Of a stretch of DNA of 53,553 bases, positions 9,573-20,555 are shown piece after piece; within the stretch, counting starts at the first letter, position 1, and each line of letters begins with the position of its first letter. Under the pieces are notes generated by a model. It searched no databases, was not told the origin of the DNA, and saw only the letters and a list, made by a program, of their open reading frames with translations. A program made the position numbers and the translations under genes. The stretch covers positions 8,624 through 62,176 of the forward strand of contig JAHEGN010000013.1 of NCBI GenBank assembly GCA_024645085.1. Direction: 5' to 3'. Source of the DNA: Rhodobiaceae bacterium. Lineage in GTDB: Bacteria; Pseudomonadota; Alphaproteobacteria; RS24.

Positions 9573-9740
9573 CTATTGACCAGATGCAGCAATATTGGCG
9601 CTCAAACGCACCACCGTAACCAGAAAGAACATGGTGACCATAATCGCCAGCGCAATGCCCATAATGGCGGCGCGACGACGACGCTGTTTCAATAGTGTGG
9701 GTGTCCACCCATTGGCGTCTTTTTGTTCATTATCACTCAT
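9573..9740 (-). CDS. Small single-helix membrane protein between ctaB and ctaG
   Basis: I translated this short frame by hand: 55 residues beginning MSDNEQKDANGW, a basic patch (KQRRRR, residues 18-23), a hydrophobic helix of about 22 residues (about 25-46), and a short polar tail ending in SGQ. Its ATG shares one base with the ctaB stop (TAATG) and its TAG ends ten bases before the ctaG start, which is strong evidence for translational coupling. Positive residues before the helix predict the N-terminus inside. Small proteins of this shape at this position are common in alphaproteobacterial oxidase operons (sometimes called CoxF-like) and are presumed oxidase assembly or accessory proteins; that role is inferred from context here. 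Confidence 0.8.
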   Translation of the reverse strand: MSDNEQKDANGWTPTLLKQRRRRAAIMGIALAIMVTMFFLVTVVRLSANIAASGQ

Positions 9741-10663
9741 TAGCCCACCAACCGATCTGCCAGAAGCAAGGTAAAGATTAAAAATAGATAGAAAATCGAA
9801 TAGGCAAATAACATGGTTGCCAAGCGATTGCGTTGGGTGTCGTCGGCGAAGCGCAGAAGCACCGCCAGAGAGATGAAAATAAGGTTCAATACGGCAGCGC
9901 CCGCGGCATATAGCATGCCCGAAAAGCCGAGAATATAGGGCAGCATGACAACACCAATGAGGACAACGGAATAGGCGACAATTTGGTTTAGCGTGGTCGC
10001 CGTGCCCGCCGTTACTGGCAACATGGGCACATTCGCAGTTTTGTAGTCTTCATTTTTCACCAAGGCCAAAGCCCAGAAATGTGGCGGTGTCCAAATAAAA
10101 ATAATGGCGAAGAAAATGAGTGGCTCTAGGCTCACACTATTGCTGGCCGCAGCCCAACCAATAACCGGCGGCAGGGCCCCAGCAGCGCCGCCAATGACGA
10201 TATTTTGCGCCGTCCGGCGTTTCAAATACATGGTGTAAACCACCGCATAAAAGAAAATCGTAAAGGCCAAAAGCGCGGCGCTTAAATAATTAATCAGCAC
10301 GGCCATGCTCAACACCGATAGGCCAGACATCCACAGGCCAAATGACAAGGCGGCGTCACCGTCGACCCGCCCTGACGGCACTGGCCGGTCTTGTGTACGA
10401 CTCATCACCGCGTCAATGTCAGCGTCATACCACATGTTCAAAGCAGCCGAAGCGCCAGCCCCGACGGCAATCAGCACAATCGCTGAAATTGCCATAATCG
10501 GGTGCATTGTGCCCGGTGCCATCACCATGCCAATCAGGCCTGTGAACACCACCAGAGACATCACACGTGGTTTCATCAGAGCAATATAATCAGCTGCAGA
10601 GCCAGCATCCAAAGATGCTGGCTCTTGAGCCTGATTCAAAGTCTCGTTTTTAATTTGAGACAT
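9740..10663 (-). CDS. ctaB: Protoheme IX farnesyltransferase (heme O synthase)
   Basis: This integral membrane prenyltransferase adds farnesyl to heme b to give heme o, the precursor of heme a for the aa3 oxidase. It belongs to the UbiA fold. The first aspartate-rich motif is N-M-W-Y-D-A-D-I-D with the following MSRTQDRPVPSG, and the loop ALVKNEDYKTANVPMLPV is typical of heme O synthases. The 307 residues contain about nine helices. GGAGG lies six bases before the ATG. It follows ctaD by 17 bases and overlaps the small membrane protein gene downstream. Confidence 0.97.
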   Translation of the reverse strand: MSQIKNETLNQAQEPASLDAGSAADYIALMKPRVMSLVVFTGLIGMVMAPGTMHPIMAISAIVLIAVGAGASAALNMWYDADIDAVMSRTQDRPVPSGRVDGDAALSFGLWMSGLSVLSMAVLINYLSAALLAFTIFFYAVVYTMYLKRRTAQNIVIGGAAGALPPVIGWAAASNSVSLEPLIFFAIIFIWTPPHFWALALVKNEDYKTANVPMLPVTAGTATTLNQIVAYSVVLIGVVMLPYILGFSGMLYAAGAAVLNLIFISLAVLLRFADDTQRNRLATMLFAYSIFYLFLIFTLLLADRLVG

Positions 10664-10680
10664 ATTGCCCCTCCAACTGC

Positions 10681-13151
<2,471 letters not shown>

Positions 13152-13174
13152 TTGCTATTCCCCACGAAATCTTT

Positions 13175-13193
13175 CGGAGATTCTTTTTCTCCG
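13175..13193 (-). promoter_or_regulatory. Small hairpin in the ctaC leader
   Basis: On the ctaC strand a six-base stem CGGAGA/TCTCCG closes a seven-base A-rich loop about 25 bases upstream of the ctaC ATG. A TATATA-like box lies just beyond it (about 13201-13206). The region from 13152 to 13370 is the shared spacer between ctaC and tldD and holds no gene that I can see. A role of the hairpin in mRNA stability or translation is only a possibility. Confidence 0.25.
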
Positions 13194-13370
13194 TTGTCTT
13201 TTTATATAGGTAAAACAGCAAAAAAGCACGGTCTGCGCAACACATGCGACTTTATGACCACAGAAAATCAATCAAGCGAATTAGGTTTTCTGCACTGGCC
13301 CCTTGCCTCGACGGCGTGGCGCGGACATATTAGATGCCTGCGCGATAATGTGCATTCACAGGAGCCTATT

Positions 13371-14795
13371 TTGACGCATAATCCACGCGAGCTATTTTTT
13401 GCCAAATCAGACCTCGACCTTGAGCAAACCCACCGCTTTACCGAACAGGCCTTGGCTGGGGCAGATGATGGCGAGTTATTTCTCGAATATACACTGTCGG
13501 AAGGCTTTTCCTTTGATGACAATCGCCTGAAATCAGCCAGTTTCGATACGGCGCAGGGCTTTGGTCTGCGGGCCGTCAGCGGCGAGACCATTGGCTATGC
13601 GCATGCGACGGATTTGAGCATGGCGGCTTTGAAGCGGGCTTCAGAAAGCCTGTCACCTGTGCTTTCGGGTCATTCGGGGCAATGGGCCGGTGCACCAATC
13701 GCCCCCGGAGCGGCTTTATATATGGCCGAAAACCCGCTTGATGGCGCCGCCTTCACCGATAAGGTGAAATTATTGGAAGAAATCAACGCCTATGCGCGGA
13801 CCAAAGATAATCGCGTCCGCCAAGTCTCGGTCTCCTTGGCCGGTGAATGGCAAGCGGTTAGCATTATCCGCCCCGATACCGGGCCCCTATTCGATGTGCG
13901 GCCGCTGGTAAGGCTGGATGTGTCAATTGTTGTTGGCGAGGGCGAGCGCCAAGAAAGTGGCCATAGTGGGCGCGGTGGACGGGCCAATTATGCGCAATGG
14001 CTGGCGCCTGAAAACTGGCAGGGGCAAGTGCATGACGCCTTGCGCCAAGCGCTGACCAATTTGGAATCGATTCCCGCCCCAGCCGGTGAAATGGCTGTGG
14101 TGCTTGGCCCAGGTTGGCCCGGTATTTTGCTGCATGAAGCCGTCGGCCATGGTTTAGAAGGCGATTTTAATCGCAAGAAAACTTCGGCCTTCTCCGATCG
14201 TATTGGCGAGCGCGTTGCCTCACCCGGGGTGACGGTGATTGATGATGGCACTTTGCCTGACCGTCGTGGTTCACTGACCATTGATGATGAGGGCACGCCA
14301 ACAGAAAAGACCGTGCTCATCGAAGACGGTATTTTGAAAGGCTATATGCAAGATCGGATGAATGCTCGGTTGATGGGCATGGCCGCCACTGGCAATGGCC
14401 GTCGCGAGAGTTTTGCCTGCCAGCCAATGCCGCGCATGACCAACACTTATATGCTCGGCGGCGACAAAGAGCCGGAAGAAATTCTGGCCAGTGTGAAAGA
14501 CGGTATTTACGCCACCTCCTTTGGTGGCGGGCAGGTCGATATCACTTCCGGCAAATTCGTGTTTTCTTGCACCGAAGCCTATGAGATTAAAAACGGCAAG
14601 CTCGGCGCCCCATTAAAAGGCGCGACCCTAATTGGCACCGGCCCTGAATCAATGCAGCGAATTTCAATGATTGGCAATGACATGCAGCTCGACGAGGGCA
14701 TTGGCACCTGCGGCAAAGCCGGTCAAGGCGTGCCAGTGGGTGTCGGCCAGCCAAGCTTGCGCCTCGATGGCATTACGGTGGGCGGCACTGGTTAA
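13371..14795 (+). CDS. tldD: Metalloprotease TldD
   Basis: TldD is the catalytic half of the TldD-PmbA (TldE) zinc protease that trims unfolded peptides, and that in other bacteria matures microcins and degrades CcdA. The zinc motif H-E-A-V-G-H lies at residues 255-260 (HExxxH), followed by the typical GLEGD and a third ligand region near the C-terminus (FSCTEAYEIKNGKL, family numbering). I start it at a TTG codon because AGGAG lies six bases upstream and the resulting 474 residues match the family. The frame is open back to 13152, but the extra 73 residues are low-quality sequence that would overlap the ctaC promoter. Its partner pmbA is at 19151 on the same strand. Confidence 0.93.
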   Translation: MTHNPRELFFAKSDLDLEQTHRFTEQALAGADDGELFLEYTLSEGFSFDDNRLKSASFDTAQGFGLRAVSGETIGYAHATDLSMAALKRASESLSPVLSGHSGQWAGAPIAPGAALYMAENPLDGAAFTDKVKLLEEINAYARTKDNRVRQVSVSLAGEWQAVSIIRPDTGPLFDVRPLVRLDVSIVVGEGERQESGHSGRGGRANYAQWLAPENWQGQVHDALRQALTNLESIPAPAGEMAVVLGPGWPGILLHEAVGHGLEGDFNRKKTSAFSDRIGERVASPGVTVIDDGTLPDRRGSLTIDDEGTPTEKTVLIEDGILKGYMQDRMNARLMGMAATGNGRRESFACQPMPRMTNTYMLGGDKEPEEILASVKDGIYATSFGGGQVDITSGKFVFSCTEAYEIKNGKLGAPLKGATLIGTGPESMQRISMIGNDMQLDEGIGTCGKAGQGVPVGVGQPSLRLDGITVGGTG

Positions 14796-14802
14796 GGGCG
14801 CC

Positions 14803-16176
14803 TTAGAATTTCATTTCTTGGAAAATCGGCCGTACATCGCCGCCCCATGGACCGTGATATTTGTCCAGCAAAGCCATAGCCGGCGACCGACCATCGGCGA
14901 CAACCGCTTGTAAATACGCCAAAAATTGCGTTTCATCCCCGCCCGACCCGTCGGAGCGTGCCCGTGCCCGCAGGCCTTTTTCGGACAACACCATCACCTC
15001 GCGGGCAACATCTAATAATGTGCCACCGCGAAACGGTGTCGCCAGACCGGTGACTGGCGCGCCAAGCCGCAGGGCCATGCGTTCCTCGGCTGTCCAATCA
15101 GCGACCAAGGCCGCCACTTGTTTTTGCGTGTCAGCATCGTAAAGCAAGCCAACCCAGAAGGCGGAGAGCGCACACAGCGATTGCGTTGGGCCACTATCGG
15201 CGCCGCGCATTTCAATAAAGCGCTTCACCCTTGCTTCTGGAAATAAAGTGGTGAGGTGATTTTCCCAATCGACTTTGGTTGGCTTTTCGCCCGGCAAGGC
15301 TGGCAATTTAGCATCCATGAAATCGCGGAAACTCATACCCAAGGCGTTGATATAGGCGCCATTACGCACCACGAAATACATTGGCACATCCAGCGCATAA
15401 TCGACATATTGCTCAAAGCCGAAACCTTCCTCAAACACCCAAGGCAACATGCCCGTGCGCTGATTATCGGTTTCCAGCCACACTTTCGAGCGCTCCGAAA
15501 CATTGCCCGAGGGCTTGCCGTCTTTGAACGGCGAATTGGCAAATAGGGCTGTCGCCAGCGGCTGCAAGGCCAGAGAAATTCTTAGTTTTTCGACCATATC
15601 GGCCTCAGAGCCGAAGTCTAAATTAACCTGCACAGTGGCCGATAAATACATCATTTCCAGCCCGCGTGCGCCGCGCGTTGGCATATAGTTATTCATTAAC
15701 ATATAGCGCCCTTTGGGCATTTGCGGCGCGTCTTTCAGTCCCCACAGCGGTGAAAAGCCAGCCCCCAAATAGGACTGCCCCAATTCCTTGGCAACACTGC
15801 CGACTTGATGCAAATGAGTGCTGATTTCACCACAGGTCTGATGAATATTTTCCAATGGCGCACCGGATAATTCCAATTGCCCACCCGGCTCAAGCGTCAC
15901 TGAGCCCCCGCCATCGGCATCAGATCGGGTCAAGGCGACAACATTATCGCCCTCATAATGACCTTCCCAGCCAAATGCCATCAGCCCCTCAAGCATGGCC
16001 CGAATTCCATCCGGCCCATCATAGCTCAGCGGCGTTAGATCTTTTGAGTGAAACCCAAATTTTTCATGTTCAGTGCCAATGCGCCATTGCTCAATCGGCT
16101 TGCTACCCGCTTCCATCCAAGCTTTCAAATGCGTTGGCGTGTCGAAATGTTCGGGGGTTTCTGGCGTGTCGGACAT
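14803..16176 (-). CDS. gshA: Glutamate-cysteine ligase (plant/alphaproteobacterial type)
   Basis: This enzyme joins glutamate and cysteine, the first step of glutathione synthesis. It belongs to the GCS2 plant-type group, shown by QWRIGTEHEKFGF (metal/glutamate binding), the LEPGGQLELSG block, and YMLMNNYMPTRGARGLEMMY. The ATG at 16176 has AGGAG eight bases upstream and gives 457 residues, the expected length; a longer in-frame start at 16218 is less likely. It is convergent with tldD with seven bases between the stops. gshB is not in this window. Confidence 0.95.
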   Translation of the reverse strand: MSDTPETPEHFDTPTHLKAWMEAGSKPIEQWRIGTEHEKFGFHSKDLTPLSYDGPDGIRAMLEGLMAFGWEGHYEGDNVVALTRSDADGGGSVTLEPGGQLELSGAPLENIHQTCGEISTHLHQVGSVAKELGQSYLGAGFSPLWGLKDAPQMPKGRYMLMNNYMPTRGARGLEMMYLSATVQVNLDFGSEADMVEKLRISLALQPLATALFANSPFKDGKPSGNVSERSKVWLETDNQRTGMLPWVFEEGFGFEQYVDYALDVPMYFVVRNGAYINALGMSFRDFMDAKLPALPGEKPTKVDWENHLTTLFPEARVKRFIEMRGADSGPTQSLCALSAFWVGLLYDADTQKQVAALVADWTAEERMALRLGAPVTGLATPFRGGTLLDVAREVMVLSEKGLRARARSDGSGGDETQFLAYLQAVVADGRSPAMALLDKYHGPWGGDVRPIFQEMKF

Positions 16177-16275
16177 GGTGTTTCTCCTACACGCAGAATC
16201 AGGCGTGTTCTCCGACATTTGTAGACATATTCGCGCGCTTCTTCAACAATTCTCACGCTGGTCTTAAAGGTTAAA

Positions 16276-17022
16276 TCAGCCCTGACGCCAATCGCCAATT
16301 TGGCTTTGCACCAAGGCCAAGGCGGCCACAAGAGCCGTATCAGCGCGCAAAATACGCGGCCCCAAACTTACTGCCACTGTGTCTTTGCGGGCCAGTAAAC
16401 CAGCCCGTTCTGCCTCATCAAAGCCGCCCTCAGGGCCAATTAAAATGGCTATTTTCTGGCCCTTTAAGTGCTGTAAATCGCTCAAGCCTTGCTCAAGGTC
16501 GGCGTGTTCATCGCAAAAAATAATACTGCGGTCGCTCGGCCAATCGGCCAATATTTGGTCAAGACGGCGCGGCGCCTCTATCTGCGGCACGTGCAATAAA
16601 TTGCATTGCTCGGCCGCCTCAATGGCATTGGCTTGCAAACGCTCAATATTCAATTTGCTGTTTTGCGTGCGTTTGGTGATCACGGGCAGCAAATGGCTGG
16701 CGCCCATTTCAGTGGCTTTTTGCGCTAAATAATCCAGCCGATCGCGTTTAATCGGCGCCAGCAAAAGCATAATATCGCCCGCCTCATCTTGCGGGCGGGT
16801 TTGATTTTGCAGAACTAAGGCGGCGCGTTTTTTGCCCAATTCAGTAATTTCCGCCAGCCATTCGCCATCGCGGCCATTGAAAACCAGAACCGCATCGCCA
16901 ATCGACATGCGCACCACGGAACGCAGATAATGCGCTTGGCTCTCGCCGAGGCTGATGAGCGCTTGCGCGGTTAAATCGGTCTCACAATAGAGCCGCTGGA
17001 CGGATTGATTTGGTCGTGGCAT
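16276..17022 (-). CDS. rsmE: 16S rRNA (uracil(1498)-N(3))-methyltransferase
   Basis: RsmE methylates U1498 of 16S rRNA on the assembled 30S subunit. The protein (248 residues) has an N-terminal PUA-like part (RLYCETDL, HYLRSVVRM) and a C-terminal SPOUT knot, recognised by LIGPEGGFDEAE and VSLGPRILRADTALVAAL, which bind S-adenosylmethionine. The ATG at 17022 is preceded by AAGG and fits the usual N-terminus (PRPNQSVQRLY); a start twelve codons earlier is possible but not needed. It lies about 100 bases upstream of gshA on the same strand, an arrangement common in alphaproteobacteria, and is divergent from ubiA. Confidence 0.95.
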   Translation of the reverse strand: MPRPNQSVQRLYCETDLTAQALISLGESQAHYLRSVVRMSIGDAVLVFNGRDGEWLAEITELGKKRAALVLQNQTRPQDEAGDIMLLLAPIKRDRLDYLAQKATEMGASHLLPVITKRTQNSKLNIERLQANAIEAAEQCNLLHVPQIEAPRRLDQILADWPSDRSIIFCDEHADLEQGLSDLQHLKGQKIAILIGPEGGFDEAERAGLLARKDTVAVSLGPRILRADTALVAALALVQSQIGDWRQG

Positions 17023-17074
17023 GACTACCTTCTGAACACTTACTTGGTTGTGCCACAAGTTTAGAGGAATGCAA

Positions 17075-18019
17075 ATGCCTGAACCACATGGCGAGGGAAA
17101 AAATCAAAACCCGCAAGCCATTGCTGACGCCCAAATCGACGCCGGTGTGATGCGGCTTTTGCCGTCATCTTGGCTGCCCTATGCGCGACTGGCACGGCTC
17201 GACCGACCGATTGGCACATGGCTTTTATTTTTGCCGTGCTTCTGGGGCCTGTCGATGGCCAGCGCTGATTTGCACAGCTACCCGCCCGCCTCACATATTA
17301 TTTTATTTGCGCTGGGGGCGTTGATTATGCGCGGTGCTGGTTGCACGCTGAACGATATTGCCGATCATGACATTGACGCCAAAGTCGCGCGCACCGCCAA
17401 TCGGCCGCTGCCCTCGGGACAAGTTAGCCTTTGGCAGGCTTGGGCGTTTATGATTTTTCAATGCCTGCTTGGCCTGCTGATTTTACTGCAATTCAACCTT
17501 TACACCATCTGGCTTGGCGTGGCGTCGCTGGTTTTGGTGGCCAGCTATCCGTTTATGAAACGGGTCACATGGTGGCCGCAGTTTTTCCTCGGCTTGACCT
17601 TTAATTGGGGTGCGTTAATGGGCTATAGCGCCCTGACCGGCGGCCTGTCAGCGGCTGCCTTGGCGCTATATGGCGCCGGTATTTTTTGGACACTGGGTTA
17701 TGACACAATATATGCCCACCAAGACCGCGAAGACGACGCTTTGGTTGGCGTCAAAAGCTCGGCCCTGCGGCTTGGCAAATATTCCAAATTGGCCATTAGC
17801 GGCTTTTATTTAGCAATGTTGGCACTGCTGTCACTGGCCGGATTTTTCGGCCAATTGAGCTATTTATTCTATATTGGCATGGTGGTCACCGCCTGGCATT
17901 TGGCGATGCAGCTTTACCAGCTCGACATTGACCGACCAGATATTTGCCTGCGCCTGTTCCGCAGCAATCGCGACACTGGCATTATCGTTAGTGCCAGTAT
18001 TTTGCTCGGCACTTTTTAA
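17075..18019 (+). CDS. ubiA: 4-hydroxybenzoate octaprenyltransferase
   Basis: UbiA attaches the polyprenyl chain to 4-hydroxybenzoate, an early step of ubiquinone synthesis, in the inner membrane. The first Mg-diphosphate motif is N-D-I-A-D-H-D-I-D with the following TANRPLPSG; the second lies in GYDTIYAHQDREDD, and VGVKSSALRLG is typical of UbiA. There are about eight hydrophobic helices. I start at the ATG at 17075, six bases after AGAGGA (314 residues); the ATG at 17069 abuts the ribosome site and is less likely. rsmE is divergent. A fatty acid desaturase gene follows 49 bases downstream. Confidence 0.95.
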   Translation: MPEPHGEGKNQNPQAIADAQIDAGVMRLLPSSWLPYARLARLDRPIGTWLLFLPCFWGLSMASADLHSYPPASHIILFALGALIMRGAGCTLNDIADHDIDAKVARTANRPLPSGQVSLWQAWAFMIFQCLLGLLILLQFNLYTIWLGVASLVLVASYPFMKRVTWWPQFFLGLTFNWGALMGYSALTGGLSAAALALYGAGIFWTLGYDTIYAHQDREDDALVGVKSSALRLGKYSKLAISGFYLAMLALLSLAGFFGQLSYLFYIGMVVTAWHLAMQLYQLDIDRPDICLRLFRSNRDTGIIVSASILLGTF

Positions 18020-18068
18020 TTTTTGTAAAAGGGGTGCACGGGAGCTTAAAAGCACCTATATTCCTGAC

Positions 18069-19115
18069 ATGACTAAGCAACGAACCAATCCTTCTGCGCA
18101 ACGTGTGCCGGCGCGTTCGCTGGTGAACCCTGATGTTCTCAAGCACATCCAATCGCGTTCCGACTGGATTGCGTTTGGCCTGATTTTTCATGCTTGGGGG
18201 TTGATTTTTGCCGCCATGGCGCTGTTTGCCGCTTTTCCCAATCCGCTGACTTTTCTTCTCGCCATTATGATTATTGGCGCACGGCAATTGGGCTTGGCGA
18301 TTTTAATGCATGATGCGGCGCATAATGCTTTGTTCAAGACCAATAAGTTCAATTTAATCATGTCAGATATTTTTTGCGCTTGGCCGCAAATGGCCCGCAC
18401 CGATGCTTATCGGCGCTATCATTTGCAGCATCACGCGCGCACTCAACAAGCCGACGACCCCGACCTTATTCTCTCGGCACCATTTCCCATCACCGGCAAA
18501 AGCCTGCGTCGCAAAATGATTCGCGACCTAACCGGTCAAACCGGCTATCAACAGCGCAAAGCGCAAATCATTTCGGCCTTTGGCCCGCCTGGCCTGACAG
18601 TCATCGGTCGGCTGAAACATTTTTGGCAAAAATTAGGCCCGTCTGTGGTTGCCAATTTGGTTATTTTCGCCCTTTGCGCAAGCCTGTTTCACTGGAGCTA
18701 TTATTTGATGTTTTGGATCTTGCCATTGATCACCTATCACATGGCCATCACCCGTTTGCGCAATATTGCTGAACATGCAGTCGTGCCCGATAATAACGAT
18801 CCGTTTCGCAATGCGCGCACCACTTTAGCATCACCTTTGGCACGGCTTTTTCTGGCCCCCTATTGGGTCAATTATCATGTCGAGCACCACTTGCTCATGC
18901 ATGTGCCTTGCTACCGATTGCGCGCCATGCACGAGGCTTTGCTGGCCGCTGGCCATGGCGATAAAATGGAAATTGCGCCAAATTATTTCACTGTCTTGCG
19001 CAAAGCCTGTTCCAAATCTGACGACCAAGACCGGCCGGGCAAAATTGTCCATGATGGCCGCCGTCGCGTAAGCGGCAATTTCACCGAAGGCTTTGCCGAG
19101 CCGCCGACCGCTTAA
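18069..19115 (+). CDS. Membrane fatty acid desaturase
   Basis: This is an integral membrane di-iron desaturase that would introduce a double bond into acyl chains of membrane lipids or a related lipid. The three histidine boxes are H-D-A-A-H (81-85), H-L-Q-H-H (118-122) and H-V-E-H-H (270-274), flanked by four to six hydrophobic segments; 348 residues is typical of PF00487 proteins. The substrate and regioselectivity cannot be told from sequence. The ATG at 18069 lacks a clear ribosome site; the frame extends upstream but would overlap ubiA by about 145 bases. It sits between ubiA and pmbA in the same direction. Confidence 0.88.
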   Translation: MTKQRTNPSAQRVPARSLVNPDVLKHIQSRSDWIAFGLIFHAWGLIFAAMALFAAFPNPLTFLLAIMIIGARQLGLAILMHDAAHNALFKTNKFNLIMSDIFCAWPQMARTDAYRRYHLQHHARTQQADDPDLILSAPFPITGKSLRRKMIRDLTGQTGYQQRKAQIISAFGPPGLTVIGRLKHFWQKLGPSVVANLVIFALCASLFHWSYYLMFWILPLITYHMAITRLRNIAEHAVVPDNNDPFRNARTTLASPLARLFLAPYWVNYHVEHHLLMHVPCYRLRAMHEALLAAGHGDKMEIAPNYFTVLRKACSKSDDQDRPGKIVHDGRRRVSGNFTEGFAEPPTA

Positions 19116-19150
19116 CCGACTTGTAACCCTATTTGTGACGGGAATGATTT

Positions 19151-20488
19151 ATGTCAGATGCCAATCTTGAGCTTGCTCAAAAAATAATTGATATGACGCT
19201 CAAATGCGGCGCTGATGCAGCTGATGCCCTCGTCAGCGATAGCGCCTCGCTATCGATATCTGCCCGCAATGGCCATTTGGAAGACAGCGAACGGGCCGAA
19301 AGCCGCGACCTTGGCCTGCGGGCGATGATTGGTCAGCAGCAGGCCTTTGTGTCGGGCACGGCCATTGATGACGACGCCTTACAGCAATTAGCTCAGCGCG
19401 CTGTCGATATGGCCAGCGCCACACCGGCCGATCGGTTTTGTGGCTTTGCGCCGCAAGAGCTTTTGGCCGATAGCTGGCCAGACCTTGATCTGGCTGACGA
19501 TTATGAGCCGAGCGCTGACGAATTGCGCGATATGGCCTTGGCCTGCGAAGCCGAAGCGCGCAGCCATGCTGGCATTACCAATTCCGAAGGCGCTGGCGCC
19601 AGCTGGGGGCGTGGCACAACGGCACTGGCCACCAGCCATGGGTTTGCTGGCAGCTATACAAGCACCAGTTTTTCCATGAGTTGCTCAGCCATTGGCGGCA
19701 CGGGCGATGCCATGGAGGGCGATTACGCCAGCCACTCAACCCGCTATATGGCCGACTTAGACTCGCCGCAAGCCATTGGCAAACGCACGGCTGAACGCAC
19801 TTTGGCGCGGCTCAATCCTCGCAAAATGAAAAGTACAAAAACCCATGTGGTGTTTGACCAGCGCATCTCCGCCTCTCTTTTGGGGCATTTGGCAGGTGCC
19901 ATTTCCGGCACCTCAATTGCCCGTGGCACGTCGTTTTTGCGCGATGATATGGGCAAGCAGATTATGGCCGAGACCATTCAAGTGATCGACGACCCGCATA
20001 TTCAACGCGGCTTGCGCTCAACCGCTTTTGATGGCGAGGGCGTGGCACCAGAAAAATTAACTCCGGTAGAAAATGGCGTTTTGACCGGTTGGTTTCTCGA
20101 TAGCGGCACCGGCCGGCAATTAAATTTGCCATCAAATGGGCGCGCTGGGCGTGGTACGGGCGGCCCGCCATCGCCATCGCCGACCAATTTATATATGGCG
20201 GCTGGCGCCCGCAGTGTTGCCGATATGTTGAAAGATATTGGCACTGGCTTTTATGTCACCGAGCTGATTGGCATGGGGGTCAATGGCGTGACCGGTGATT
20301 ATAGTCGCGGCGCTTCTGGCTTTTGGATTGAAAATGGCGAAATATCATTCGCGGTCAGCGAAATGACCATTGCCGGTAATTTGCGCGATATGTTCATGCA
20401 TATGACACCGGCCGATGATTTGACATTCCGGCGCGGCGTTAATGCGCCGACAATTTTGGTCGAGAATATGACATTGGCGGGTCTGTAA
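19151..20488 (+). CDS. pmbA: Metalloprotease PmbA (TldE)
   Basis: PmbA is the non-catalytic partner of TldD; together they form a heterodimeric protease that clips small peptides. The 445-residue protein has the family N-terminus (KIIDMTLKCGADAADALVS), the VVFDQRISASLLGHLAGAISG region that corresponds to the zinc-site region of TldD but lacks the HExxxH motif, and the C-terminal block GVNGVTGDYSRGASGFWIENGE. GGGAA precedes the ATG. It is upstream of the lipid A genes and 4.4 kb from tldD; separation of the two is common. Confidence 0.94.
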   Translation: MSDANLELAQKIIDMTLKCGADAADALVSDSASLSISARNGHLEDSERAESRDLGLRAMIGQQQAFVSGTAIDDDALQQLAQRAVDMASATPADRFCGFAPQELLADSWPDLDLADDYEPSADELRDMALACEAEARSHAGITNSEGAGASWGRGTTALATSHGFAGSYTSTSFSMSCSAIGGTGDAMEGDYASHSTRYMADLDSPQAIGKRTAERTLARLNPRKMKSTKTHVVFDQRISASLLGHLAGAISGTSIARGTSFLRDDMGKQIMAETIQVIDDPHIQRGLRSTAFDGEGVAPEKLTPVENGVLTGWFLDSGTGRQLNLPSNGRAGRGTGGPPSPSPTNLYMAAGARSVADMLKDIGTGFYVTELIGMGVNGVTGDYSRGASGFWIENGEISFAVSEMTIAGNLRDMFMHMTPADDLTFRRGVNAPTILVENMTLAGL

Positions 20489-20555
20489 GCTGCGATAAAA
20501 CCCGCCGTCAGGCCACATTTGTGTTAAAACGAATGATAAATTGGAAGTGAGTATT

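Noticed and set aside
13152..13370. N-terminal extension of tldD by 73 residues
   Set aside because: It would cover the ctaC promoter region, does not resemble TldD, and a well-placed ribosome site supports the TTG start at 13371.
18034..18055. Small GGTGC/GCACC hairpin after ubiA
   Set aside because: The stem is short and no T-run follows, so it is not a convincing terminator.
17874..18068. Longer form of the desaturase gene overlapping ubiA
   Set aside because: It would overlap ubiA by about 145 bases and add non-family sequence; the histidine boxes and membrane pattern fit from 18069.
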